This document shows positions 24,301 through 36,232 of a DNA stretch of 64,000 nucleotides, piece after piece. Position numbers and translations under genes: made by a program. The notes beneath the pieces are model-generated. The model was not told the DNA's origin, ran no database searches, and was given only the letters and a program-made list of their open reading frames with translations. Source of the DNA: Serilophus lunatus (lineage: Eukaryota > Chordata > Aves > Passeriformes > Eurylaimidae). Each line of letters begins with the position of its first letter. The first letter of the stretch is position 1. Location: the NCBI GenBank assembly GCA_013399895.1, contig VXBA01001828.1, positions 392,451 through 456,450 of the forward strand. Reading direction: 5' to 3'.

Positions 24301-26207
24301 AACCAGCAATTTTTAAAGCGGTGCTGGTAGCACAGTTTATGACAGGGTTCTTTTTCTTGACTTGGAAATATTAAGAATCAGTTGAGAAAAGCCCCTGGGC
24401 ATCAAAGAAAAAAATCTTTTTCTGATAGCACAAATCCTCAGACAACAAAAATACATTTGACAAAACTATCTTAATATATAAAGATAAAATTATGTACCAA
24501 AGTTCAACTCTGAAAAAAAAAAATGAACAATTTATATATTAGAATGCAATTTACATATATTATATACATATATAATAAATTTTATGCTATATATAATCAG
24601 AGCACAAATTATGTAATAAAATAATTTTAAGAAGAATGAAACTATCCAGTACTAATGTGATTCCTTATCTTTTGCCAAGGTGTTTCTATTGATTAGCTGA
24701 AAATATGCAACAACTTTAATATAAATTACAAACCAATATAATTTTTTTTCTTTAATTATTTAGTGCCAGGTGTCATGTGGACACTTAAGAATCTAAGCAG
24801 CCATGAAATGTTGAGTCAGCTCAAGACAAAAGTAAAATTTTTTCACTTTCTGATGGCAAAAGTATAAGTGGAAACATGCTTGAGAAAGGGGAGAGAAAAT
24901 GAGGCCAAGTAAATGTGTTCTCATGGATATACAAATTGTATTGTGCAAAATGGATAAAGACTGTCTCATCCAGAAGCAGATAGTATTTTTATGCAAGCTT
25001 ACGGTACTATAAAGGTAATTAGATTGGCAGTTGATACAATATTATTTAATCTATTTATATGATTTCCTTTTCTTCCTACAGCTTTTTAGTTTTCATTCCT
25101 AATACAGGTGGTGATCAGTCCTTCTTGAAAGGAAAAGACATGTCTCCCTTCCCTCTTCAATGGAGTGCTTGCAGCTTCTACTGTTTCTTTTGCTCCTGAT
25201 GAAGTCGTCCCTTGTATATCACCTTATTCTACAAGATCTTGAGAAAGTTGGGAATTGATAAGGAGCTTTTCTTGCTACAGATAGGACTCCAACTTTTAGA
25301 GGCTTTTTAAAATTAATAAATTAAACCTTCCTTTGTATAATCTGAAACATATGTTTCCCTATAGGGAATTTCAGAATTTATCTCTTTTTTCTTAGCTCAA
25401 ATATCATCCAAGTCTAAAAGTATTTGCCCACATCACAGGTCTATTGTTCAAAGCACATCAGAACTTCTCAACAACGAAATAGCAGAAATGCCAACTAAGA
25501 TGAAATATGGATATATGAGTGTGGTTTTTTTTCCCCTTTGTGCCTATAGGTTTTTTCCAATCAATAAAAGTGTCAACAATTAAAAAAGTATGTGTTTGGT
25601 TGGAGAAATGTATTCTTTTTAAACAGTTGAAGAAGCAATAGTGTGTTGTAAGATTCTGTCAGTTGTGGTCAGAAGAGGAATTCCAAGTCAACACAGCTCT
25701 TCTGGTTTAACATTTGTAATCATAAACCTTTTTTGAGAAATGTCAGTATTCTGTCTTGAACTTGATGTGTCTGTGCGTGACAACCAGAAGGAGATATAAG
25801 GAAAATAAGAGAGAAAAGGGAAAAAATGGGAAGGGAGAAAAGTCTACCAAAATGGAATTGAATTTTCTTTACCAATTAGTGGTTTGCTTTTTGTTGACTT
25901 AAATTTTTCTTACCTCGTTTGAGGTTATAGAGTGTAATTTACCATGGCTATGAACTTGACATGATGTAAAACCCCAGTAGGAAGGACATTGTTGGTATGA
26001 AAGTTTTACAGCAAATAGACTTGAAAAATAACTGAACCACATGGTTCTTCCCACACTTACTGCTCTCAGAAAAAAAATCGGACCCTAAATCATTCAAAGT
26101 GCAATTGTTCATGAAAATTAATTATAAATTTCAAGGGAATAAATTTCCCTTTGCCATTACTACTTGTAATTCTTTCATGTAGTCCAGAACAATGTTTATA
26201 TTTGAGT
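21321..26207. other. AT-rich sequence, nothing recognised
   Basis: Nearly 5 kb in which I see no gene, RNA gene or transposon. A very AT-rich alternating segment (TATATA words) lies around 24535-24600. The 67-codon minus frame at 24793-24996 shows no domain. Confidence 0.55.
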
Positions 26208-26212
26208 CTTGA

Positions 26213-26930
26213 TGTGGTGGTTTAAGACCACTGTTTTTACTAGGGGCATGCTCAACAGTGACGAGAAGACTGAACAGAATTTAAACAACAGGGGAACAGT
26301 TTATTTGTCTGGGGCTCAACCAAAGAAAGAAAACAATTTAGGGAAACCCCAGACTTAACACAGAAATTAGACCGGACCAAAAAAACACGCAAAAAGGGAA
26401 AAAAGGGAATAAACAAACTGCTTCTCAAAGGCCAGTCAGGCTGGCCAAGGAAAAGCAGGGGGAAGGGAAATCCACTCCTCTCCTCCCTCTCTCTCTGGTG
26501 GTAGTCACTCCCAGCCCTTGAAGTCTTTGCAAAAACACAACACAGTGAAAAGCACCCCCCAACCCAGGGACGCTATTTGGGGAAGCTTTCCACTTGCGGT
26601 TGTGCTGGTTTGGCTCTGGGGCCGATGGAGGTGGGCGGAGTCCAGCAGCTGTCCGCTGGGGAAGGGGGTCATGCCGCCTATGTGCGTCTCGGCCGGGCCA
26701 CCTGTCTGCATTTTGGTGAGTCCCTGCCTTGGTTCCCCCCTCAACCCCGGGGGTTGGCGGAGGGAAGGAGCCTGGGCTTTCTTAAGGGAACAAAAAAACC
26801 CCGGGATTTACAGAAGTAGGAGCCAGTGAATGGTTTAAAACGGAGCACCCCTTTCCTCCCCGCTCCCTCCAAGACCCCCCAGGAACCTTCCTCCAGAAAA
26901 ACCCCAGCACCCCCCTCTCAAACCCCCACA
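26213..26930 (-). mobile_element. LTR, family C, apparently full length, no TSD
   Basis: The element starts TGTGGTGGTTTAAGACC (26213) and ends AACCCCCACA (26930), directly before a single N. It is collinear with the family C LTR at 17253. The AATAAA signal in sense is rc of 26300-26305. The left flank CTTGA is not repeated on the right, where the sequence passes straight into a family A LTR in the opposite orientation. The overlapping frames at 26505-26829 lie within the LTR and are not supported as genes. Confidence 0.85.
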
Positions 26931-26931
26931 N
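26931..26931. other. Single ambiguous base at an LTR-LTR junction
   Basis: An N stands exactly between the end of the family C LTR and the truncated family A LTR. It may be an undetermined base or the mark of an uncertain join. Confidence 0.9.
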
Positions 26932-27908
26932 GAAGAAAAAAAGTTACATTAGATGAAGATGGCTGCTGGAGAGGAGCAGAGTGAGAGCCTGGGAACAACA
27001 CTGCAGACACCAAGGTCAGTGCAGAAGGAGGGGGAGGAGGCGCTCCAGGTGCCGGAGCTGAGATCCAGCTGCAGCCCATGGGGAAGACTATGGTAAAGCA
27101 GCTGTCCCCCTGCAGCCCATGGAGGACCACAGGAGTGCAGAGATCCACCTGTAGCCCATGGAAGTGCCCACGCTGGAGCAGGTGGATGTTGAGGGAAGGC
27201 TGTAGCCTGTGGGAGACCCATGGTAGAGCCAGGTCCTGGCAGGGGACTGTAGCCCATGGGGGAGAGGAGCCCATGCCGGAGCAGGATTTCCTGTTAGGAC
27301 TTGTGGCCTGTGGGGCCCCCACTGGAGCAGCTGCACCTGAAGGACTGCACCCTGTGGAACGTGACCCATGTGGCAGCAGTGTCTGAAGGGCTGCTGCCCA
27401 TGGGATGGACTGTCACTGGAGTAGTTTGTGAGAGGAACTATATCCTGTGAGAGAGACCCACGCTGGAGTAGTTTGTGAAGAGCTGTCTCCTGTGGGATGG
27501 GACTCCATGGAATGCAGTTGGAAGGACTCTTCTCTCCAAGCAGTGGCTGAAAACAGCAGCTGACCATAACAACCCCCTCCTCCACCTCGCCTTTTCCCTG
27601 GACAGCTGCGGGAAAATAGGTTGGATGTAAGAAGGAGGGGGTGGGGGGTAAAAGGTGTCTCTTATTGTCTCTCACTCTTAAGCTCTGATCTTGTTAGTAA
27701 TAAATTTAACTATTATTCCCACATGGAGTCTTGTCTTGCCTGTGATGGTGATTAGCAAAGAATCTGTTATAGTCCTTATCTCAACTAACGAAACCTCTTG
27801 TTATATTCTCTCTCCTCTGTTGCTGGGCAAGGGGGAGTGAGAGAATGGCTGTGGTGGGCACCTGGCATCCAGCCTGAGTTAAACTACGTGCTCCAAAATG
27901 CCACTACA
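26932..27908 (+). mobile_element. LTR, family A, 5'-truncated
   Basis: From 26932 the sequence matches family A starting about 170 bp inside the LTR, at the A-rich stretch just after the TATA-like box, and continues through the CCCATGG array (for example 27075, 27116, 27155, 27217 and 27253), the AATAAA at 27701-27706 and the U5-like end. The last bases are disturbed: a GTTAAACTACG motif is followed by about 13 extra bases and then CCACTACA, so the 3' end lies between 27887 and 27908. The antisense frame 27088-27675 (195 codons) and its neighbours arise from the GC-rich array. Confidence 0.85.
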
Positions 27909-28476
27909 AATCTCGACTTCAGTGAAAGACAATAGGTCAAGAATAGTTACTTACATTAAAAATTTGTTTAATGCAGTGAATCTCTCCTTAGTAACTACTC
28001 TAGGGATAGTGGAACTAACACTAGGGACTGTAACCCATAATGGATCAGCATATTGTTCTGAATTATTCTTTGCATAACATTTATGTAACTCTTTAGATTT
28101 AATTTTCATACAATGAAGGAGCTAAAAACTTTTACATACTTGTATTAAAATACAGTTTTGCAGAGATAGGTTTGAATTTTATTTTTAAAGGGACCAAATT
28201 ACACTTCTATCTCACCTTAAAAGTGAAAACCTGAATGTCTACAGGTTTTAGGTGTCTCAATTTAATTTGAAAATGGCTTATCATTTAAAGAAGAAAAATA
28301 ATTAACAATTCAAACAACATAGCACATTGTGAGAGACTAGACAGAGTTTCAGAAAGTGATATAAGATATTCCCTGCTCACTGTGGTTTTCACCTTTATTT
28401 GTCTATCACATTGTCCAGCACTTGTTGCTAGCTTCCACATTAAGAGAGAACTTGGAGTCTGAAAAAAACCAGTTCT
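27909..28476. other. AT-rich spacer, nothing recognised
   Basis: A short stretch between the LTR and the CR1 3' end, with no gene or repeat that I can name. Confidence 0.5.
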
Positions 28477-30610
28477 ACTTTGCACAGTATCACAGTATCA
28501 GAGTATCAGCAAGGTTGGAAGAGGTCTTAGAGATCATCAAGTCCAACCAATTATCTAACAGCAACCCATCATCTGAACCATGGCACCAAGTGCCTCATCC
28601 AGCCTACTCTTGAACACCTCAGGGTCGATGACTCCACCACTTCCCTGGGCAGCCCATTTCAATGGTGGATCACTCTTTCAGTGAATGATTTCTTCCTGAT
28701 ATCAATTCTAAATCTCCCTTGATGGAGCTTGAAACAGTGTCCTCTTGTTCTGTTGCAAGCTGCCTGAGACAAGAGACCAATCCCCACCTGAAAATAACCT
28801 CCTTTCAGGTACTTACAGACAGCAATAAGGGCATCCCTAAGTCTCCTCTTCTCCAGACTAAACAACTCCAGCTCTCTGAGCTGCTCCTCACAGGGCTTGT
28901 GTTCCAGCCCCTTCACCATCCTCGTTGCCCTTCTCTGAACATGTTCCAGGAACTCAACATCTCTCTTGTACTGAGTGGCCCAGAACTGGACACAGCACTC
29001 AAGGTGAGGCCTAACTAGTGCCGAGTACAGGGGAAGGATCGCTTCCCTAGTCCTGCTGGCCACACCATTGCTTAGGCAGGCCAGGATGCTGTTGGTCCTC
29101 TTGGCCACCTGGGCACACTGCTGGCTCATGTCAAATCTCCCATCCACCAGCACTCCCAAGTCTCTCTCTGTCTGCCCACTCTCCAGCCACTCCAACCCCA
29201 GCTTATAGCTCTGCATGGGGTTATTGCAGACAAAGTGTAAGACCTGGCACTTGGACTTGCTGAATCTCATCCCATTGGAATTTGCTCATCTCTCCAGTCT
29301 GTCCAGATCCGTCTGCAGGGTCCTCCTACCCTCCAATAAATCTACACCTGCTCTGAGCTTGGTGTCATCTGCAAACTTACTAATGAAGGACTCTATCCCA
29401 TCATCAAGGTCATCAATAAAGATATTAAACAGAACTGGGCCCAGCACCGATCCCTGAGGGACACCACTAGTGACCGGTCACCAACTGGATGTGACACCAT
29501 CCACAACCACGCTCCGGGCTTGGCCATTCAGCCAGTCCCTAACCCAGCACAGAATGCTCCTGTTGAAGCCCCTGGCTGCCAGCTTCTCCAGGAGTATACT
29601 ATGGGAGACTGTGTCAAAGGCTTTACTGAAGTCCAGGTATACTCCATCCACAGCCTTCCTCTCATCTACCAGGCCAGTTACTTGGTCATAAAAGGAGATC
29701 AGGTTGGTCAGGCAAGACCTACCCCTCCTAAAACCTTGCTGGCTGGGCCCATCCCCTGGTCATCCTGCAGGTGTTGCATGATTGCACCCAGGATTAACTG
29801 CTCCATAACTTTTCCTGGAACTGAGGTCAGGCTAACAGGTCTGTAATTACCCAGATCATCTTTCTGACCCTTTTTGTGGATGGGTGTCACACTGGCCAGC
29901 TTTCAGCCATCTGGGACTTCACCTGTGAGGCAATACTGCTGATCAATGATGGAGAGCGGCCCAGCAAGCTCGCCTGCCAGCTCTCTCATCACCCTAGGGT
30001 GGATCTCTTCTGGTTCCATGGACACACGAGGATCCAAGCAGTTCAGTAAGTCTCCAACTTCTTCCTCCTGGATTACAGGGGGACTATACTGAACCCTAGT
30101 CTCATCTACCAGTTCACATGGTCACTTGTCCTGTAGACAATCTGACCTGCTGCTGAAAGCAGAGGCAAAGGAGGCATTGAGTACCTCTGCCTTCCCCTCA
30201 GCTGTAGTCACTATACTTCTCTCCACTTCCAATAAGGAGTGGAGGCTATTACTGCCCTTCTTTTTGCCATTAATATATTTATAGAAAGATTTCTTACTGT
30301 TCTTCGCAGATGTGGCAAGTTTAAGTTCCAGCTGGGCTTTTGCCTCTCTAATTCTCCTCCTACATGACCTGACAATGTCTTTGAACATAACCTGATTTAC
30401 CTGCCCCTTTTTCCAAAGGTGGTACTTCCTCTTTTTATTTCTTAGCTCCTTCAGAGGCTCCTTACCCATCCAGGCCAGTCTTTTCCCCCTACGGCTCATC
30501 TTATGGCACGTTGGGATGGCCTGTTTCTGTGTCTTCAGGATTTCATTCTTGAAGTATGTCCAGGCTTCCTGGACTCCCTTACTTTTAAGGGCTATTTCCC
30601 AAGGTAAATC
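28477..30610 (-). mobile_element. CR1 retrotransposon, 5'-truncated, fairly well preserved
   Basis: The minus strand carries about 2.1 kb of CR1. The 3' terminus (28477-28510, plus strand) is a repeat of CAGTATCA units, which read GATACTGT in sense; this is a variant of the short tandem repeats that end CR1 elements. The frame 28659-29270 encodes the ORF2 C-terminal part, with the hallmark series KCQVLHF, LGVLVDGRFDMSQQC, LYSALVRPHLECCVQFW and HVQRRATRMVKGLEHKP. Further upstream are the reverse-transcriptase FADD box (rc of 29364-29375) and a NYRPVSLTS block (in 29708-29890). A segment from the linker before RT is open at 30122-30499. The 5' end is lost near 30605, as is usual for CR1. Confidence 0.95.
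28659..29376 (-). pseudogene. CR1 ORF2, reverse transcriptase C-terminal part, one internal stop
   Basis: In the frame that ends at 28659 the reverse-transcriptase metal-binding FADD box (29364-29375) is intact and in frame with the C-terminal conserved region. A TGA (plus-strand TCA at 29286-29288) interrupts it where CR1 proteins normally have a Trp, so a single G-to-A change is enough to explain the break. After it, 203 codons are open from a Met at 29270. Known: CR1 ORF2 encodes an AP-type endonuclease plus reverse transcriptase that copies the element into a nicked target. Inferred: this copy is immobile, because it is truncated and nonsense-mutated. Confidence 0.85.
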
Positions 30611-33600
30611 TTAATCTCGTCCAACCTTAAGTATTGAACCATTGACCTATAAATGAAGAATGATTTGAGAGGCTTGGGAGCAGGTTTGAGTCTTTCAAGA
30701 TGAATTCAGGAAATGAGAGAGAAGGCTTAGTCATAGTTCCAGCACAACATAAAATTTGAATTCAGAGCTGAATCAAAATACTGCCTTTTGATATTAACAT
30801 GATATTATCGAAGTAAACCCCATTGATATGCTCTATTTAAAAACGCTGTGAAAGCCTACCACTACTAATGAAACTTACAGTATTTATAAATCTGGCCAAT
30901 TTGTTCAAGCTGTTTAGCGAAAACACAAAGTCTAACTTGCTCAGGCTGTTACAGGTTAATCTGCTGGGCTGAATCAAATAAGGCAGCACCTTTTCATCAG
31001 AGAAGTTAACACTATGTCTCTTCTGAAAGTACGTTCTTCTTTTAGAGTTAAACAAAACCTTCTGCTTTAACTTAGTCAGCCCTAAATTGTACAATCAGTT
31101 TGAGTTGGTTTAGGTGATCATTGTAGGGCCCTGCCTACAGAAATTTTCCACTTCTCCCCTCCCCTCCCTTCCATTCCATTAAAAAGTGTTTGAGCATTGC
31201 AAGGAAGTAAGGAAGTGAGCTTTGGAGGGCACAGATACTTCCCAACTATGAACGGAAAGCAATAATATGTTATATATGTGTATATATGTTATAAAGTTGT
31301 AGAAATTGAAGAAAACCTGATCTGTGTGCATCATTCCTGATGTGTGTGTTATGGTTTGGTTGTGGTTTGTTGTTTTTTTTCTTAGTCAAGCAATTTAATT
31401 CAACCAGATTTGTGACACTCTTACTTCTGTTAGGATTTGCGTTTATTAGATTTTTGTTGACTTAATGGCATCCTAGTACAGATGAATATACTGGAAATAC
31501 TAATAACATAATGCTCAGCACAAAGGACATGTAAAATATTCATGGTGATCTGTATGTAGTTGAAGCTGAAGGTATCCAAAGGATACATTTGATATCTTCC
31601 ACTGGGAGTTCATCTGCTTTACACAGCAATAAATTTATTTATTTATTATTTTAATTAGATTAGTGGGTTTTGTAGAGCTGCCATGGGATAACTGAATCTT
31701 CACTTACGACTTTTTCTTGCTTTATTAGGAGGAAAATTGAGACAATGTTTATTGTTGATAAGGTAATTTAGACTGGAACAGCATTGTACAGCATTCATAT
31801 CGATTTACTGAGATTTTAAGTGTTTGTAATAAGAGGTTAACTTTGCTGCTGTTTTCCTCAGTATATTATCTAAGGCAAGAATGTAGTAAGTGTTACATTG
31901 GTTTCCAGCATTTGCTAGGAGATCTGTTCTTTTTTGATTTAATGTTTTGCACAGGAGTGAGTGAGCAATTGCAAAAAAAAAAAAGTATTTTTCCTTAGTT
32001 TGCAAATATCTGAAGGCAGTTCTGATTAGTTCTGGATTCTTTTGAACCTCCATCATTTGCAACAGCTCAGAAGTTTAATTCAACCATTTGTCAGATGCGA
32101 TGGAACATCAAACAATCAAATGAAAAGACATGAAAAACACATGTTTAAAAAAGCATCCACATGTGCTAAAAGCCCTTTCATGGGTTTTTTGGGCTCATCT
32201 CGTCCATAAATCCAAATAAAACTTACAGGTTCTCTATATTTCCACTGCACTATATATTTAAAGCTCTGGTAACAAATTGATCAACAGTAAAAATTTTAGT
32301 AAAGTAGTATATTGATATGACATACTCTATTAATTTAAAAAATTCAGTTTTTATTGTCTTCAATTGTTTACTTCCTCTTTTTCCCCTGTCTGAACTTTGA
32401 AAAAGGACACTTTTGACCTTTCATTTGTACTCATTCAACGCTTCTGTGTAAATTAATTGCATATGCACTTTTCTGCGTGCTTTCTGCATGTAGATAATGG
32501 GATATAAATGTGGAAGAGTTTTTTCATGTTTTACTGGAGATTTTAGAAATTCAGCTTTGGTACAGGAAATACATTTGACTACCAGGTGTTTGAATCATTT
32601 ATATATAACACGGAGGACATGCTTTTAAAATTAGGTGTTGATTCTGTAGTGGAAAAGTGTGTGGAATATATTGATAACTTATTCCTCTCAAATAATTTTG
32701 AAGAAGCTTGCTTAGTTACATTATTCTGTCTTCAGTAAAGTGTATCTTTTATTGTGCTTATAGGTGAGTAGATATGGAGCAATTTTTATGCCACTGGCAG
32801 ACTTAGAATCTTCATTCTTAAAATTCCTCACTATGTTCCATTTCTTTCTCCCTTACAGTTTATTGAAAATATCTCTTTTTTATCATCTGACTGGTTTACA
32901 ACTATAATCCTCTTGGAATCTGCAATTTGGACTCCTTCCTTGGGGGCTTGGGAGTGCTGAAGAAGCTGTGTTATTCTCTCCCTTTGCCCTTACCCTCACA
33001 AATGTTTGAAAAGTAAGAATGCTGAGAACTTCCAGGCGTACTGTGATTTTGAACATTTCAAAACTCTATTGAAGTTCCTGTGGAAATACAGTATATTTTT
33101 ATTAGATTGTTGGCTAGTGCAAGATTCTCCTCCCCCTCAGTCTACTCAAAATAAGGTACATTAAAAAAGAGTCTTTTAACCACAAAGTCATGCGAATGAG
33201 TATTAGAAAATATTAATCTGAGGGTTATGTAAACATACATTCTTATGTTTATTCAACCTTTTCTTGTTTTATAATAACATTCTTTGACATTCGTCTGAAT
33301 AACTGTTGTTTCCTAGGACATTTCAAAAGTAACTGTTAAAGTCTGACAAAAAATGCAAGTGAAAACAAAACATGTTAATGGGGAGTGGAGAATACAGGAG
33401 CAATTTAATGTTGTTTGAATGAAAGTCATTCACAGATGTGTAAGGTGTCACAGATGCACATTACAGTTCTTTGCATGATTAAATCAAAGCAAGTTAGTAA
33501 GCTGTATTTTCACTGATGGCAACAGAATGTTATTGCTTTCTGGAAGTTTCTGCTTTATGTGAATCTGACTGCTAGAGATCAGGACAATTCCTCTGCATTC

Positions 33601-35265
33601 TCTGGATGTCTGTTGTGTGTTAAAAAGAATTTAAAATATTAATTTAAATATGAAACTTCAAAACCCAGAAGGAAAACAATCATTGGGAAAATAGCTATAA
33701 CATTTTATAACAATTTATTGCTTTGTTTGATCATGTGCAATTTTAACCAGGTTTATTCTCTTTGCCAAGTCCAAACTATATTTAGCATTAAAGAAGAAAG
33801 TAATTTGATTTGCATGATGTTTTTTGGGATATTTACTCAGGTTTTAAAATTAAATTTACTACTTTCCTTCCCCACCTCCCAGGGAAAATGGACGCAGTCT
33901 TACTATTAGGGAAAAAAAAATATTTTTTTAAAAAAGATCTGAACATCTTCATTATATATTTTAAAAAGATTAAACAAAGACCTTTTCCTTCTTTTGAAGC
34001 TACTAATTTGTCACACCTTATCTTTACACACAAGCTTTGACCATAAAAATAATAATTTCCTTTATCTATCGTGTCATATTTTAAGACACGCTAAAAAAGA
34101 ACAAAACAAAAGACAGGATATTGCCAGAGTGAAAATATCTTGCATTTCCAACATTTGGATTATATTAACCTTATAGTCTCCTTTCACTGCAAAGGTGTCA
34201 TATTGGTTTCCCTAACCTCAGAACTGTATTAGAAGAACTACACACGAGCTTGATTACCAGAATAATGGAGATACTACTTCATATTCTTGGAATTTCTTAT
34301 TGCAATTGCCATTATTTCATATTTCTTGGTTTTTTTTGTTTTTGTTTGTTTGTTTGTTTTTGTTTGTTTCTTTTCCCCTAGTACTAAGTACAGATTGGTT
34401 TTCACTAAAAAGAGTTATTATATTTCACTCTGAACTCTTCATTGTTGTACTTTAATTATTTTAAAAGTATGGCTGCATGATAGCTGAAACTTTTCAACAT
34501 CTGTATGTAAGTATCCTGAGACTAAGAAAAGAAGCAGCAAACTGGAAAAACAAGATAAAGAAATACAAGTAGATACTATAATATAAACAGAATTTGGTTT
34601 TCTGAAATTACAATTATGACACCCCTGGATAGTCTTTGATCCTGACATATTATGATATGAAAGATGTATATTTATTCCCTGTCAATATCATGGTCAAAAT
34701 ATGCTGTTTCAGTAATATGTTAGACTTTCTCCTGCAATGAAGTTAGCATGTGCAGCAAGCTTTTTTTTTGCTTGGAACCATGTAATTTTTCATGGTGTCG
34801 CTGATACTACTATGCCTTATAGAATGACTTTCATAAGACCACTTCCTCTGCTCTGCTCTCCTTGTTCTGCCTCCTCCTTTCTTCAGTTAAACAAGGACAA
34901 ATGTTATTCCATACTCATGCCTTTCTTGTTTAAAGGATCTTTTTAAAGAGTTAAGTGGGCAGATTTTATCCTTCTTTGTCCTGAAATGATTTGTCGGGGA
35001 AAATAAGAGATTGTTTTCTGTGTTCCTTGAAAGAACGGAAAGATATTGCTAGAGGATTGAGAGGAATGTGCAGAATTTAAGAACAAACTGTTTCACCTCA
35101 CTCTTTTAGTTTTGAACTCTATCCGTGTTTATAGTCATTCTTTTCTGGAGTTTGTGAGATATAGTTTCTTAAATTAATGCATATACTTATTGCACATAAT
35201 ACATGGAAGTAACTTTCTTGTTACTATTCATTACCTTGTAGCTGCATCAGTGATATAAAAACTAA
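30611..35265. other. AT-rich sequence, nothing recognised
   Basis: About 4.6 kb without a gene that I can support. It contains AT-alternating words near 31258-31295 and a (GTTT)n-like tract at about 34330-34372. Small frames such as 30837-31094 and 31805-32062 (minus) have no recognisable domain. Confidence 0.55.
34328..34372. repeat. GTTT-type simple repeat
   Basis: Repeated GTTT/GTTTTT units on the plus strand, a low-complexity microsatellite. Confidence 0.85.
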
Positions 35266-35269
35266 CTCA

Positions 35270-36075
35270 TGTTGAAGCTATTCATGAGGAACTTCAGCCC
35301 ATGAGAAGGACCCAAGTTAGAGAAGTTTATGGAGGATTTTCTTTTGTAGGAGGGATACTGTGATGGAGCAGGGGAAGAGTGTTAAAGAGTCATGTCCCTG
35401 AAGAAGGAGTGGGAGGAGGTGCTCCAGGGATCGGAGCAGAGATTCCCTTCCAGCCTGTGTTCAAGACCATAGTGAGACAGGCTGTACCCTTACAGTACAC
35501 AGAAGTTAATGGGGGAGATTGTAATGGAAGTGTCTATAAACTTGTAGCCTGGGGTTTGGGTTGCACGTTATGGAAAATACAACAGAAGAAATCCCTGGCT
35601 GCCGCCAGACTAGAAGCAACGGGAGAAGTTCATTGAAATATTAAAACCTATAACCTGGCCCAGAGAAACCAGGGTTGAAAACTGTAATGGAAATACCTTT
35701 AATTTGTTGTAAGCCATGAATTGAATTGTATGTTACAGGAATGAATATAATATGAACAACCCAAGCCAACAGAGGAGAAGCCTTACCATAACCAATGAAA
35801 GTATAGCAGTGACCTGAGCTGGCTTTGGTGCCCTGAAATTTCAAGCAACAACAACCTCTCCCATTCCAAGAGACTACATGAACTAAAGGGACATTTTGTG
35901 AACACTTGTAGATCTTTTACGAACATTTTGTAGAGGTGGTCCATAGGCTAAGGGAAACAACTGTGTATTTTATTAGAGAGTGAGAAGGAAAAGCATGGTT
36001 AATGATGGTGTATTGAATAGTGTAGGACCTGGTCTACATATCCCATACCACAGATGGTATGGAATAAAGATGGAA
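35270..36075 (+). mobile_element. Worn LTR-like repeat, related to the CCCATGG-array LTRs
   Basis: The first part (about 35290-35560) keeps the order of phrases seen in the family A LTR array: 'GGAGGAGGTGCTCC', 'CGGAGCAGAGATTCCC', 'AAGACCATAGTGAGACAGGCTGT'. It is much more diverged, and the CCATGG cores are mutated. The later part ends with a 'GGTGGTCCATAGGCTAAGG' block (about 35934) and GGAATAAAG at 36061-36069, a possible polyadenylation signal. I see no TSD or clean ends. It is probably an older LTR of a related family. The family D LTR begins directly after it. The frame 35379-35636 lies within it and is not a gene. Confidence 0.5.
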
Positions 36076-36080
36076 TGATT

Positions 36081-36232
36081 TGCTGCTTTTGGCTGGGTAG
36101 AGTTAATTTTCTTCACAGTAGCTAGTATGGGACTATGTTTTGGATTTGTATTGATTATGCAGTGATGTTTNTACTGTTAGATGTGAAGGGCCCCTGCTGT
36201 CCTGGGGGTGGCTAAACACCCTCTTTCCCGTG
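36081..36232 (+). mobile_element. LTR, family D, left part, split by a family B insertion
   Basis: Starts TGCTGCTTTTGGCTGGG and follows the sense strand of the family D LTR through the 'TTAATTTTCTTCACAGTAGC' block to CCCGTG at 36232. It resumes at 37861 after the inserted LTR. One ambiguous base (N) is at 36171. Compared with the copy at 20731-21315 it lacks part of the middle, so it is either internally deleted or a subfamily with a different U3. Confidence 0.75.

Noticed and set aside
27070..27510. CRISPR-like array of spaced repeats
   Set aside because: The repeats are short, diverged and irregularly spaced, and the same array occurs in three LTR copies. It is an LTR-internal minisatellite in a vertebrate genome.
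28719..29018. Plus-strand ORFs at 28719-29018, 29215-29457 and 29520-29846
   Set aside because: They are antisense shadows of the CR1 coding frame on the minus strand.
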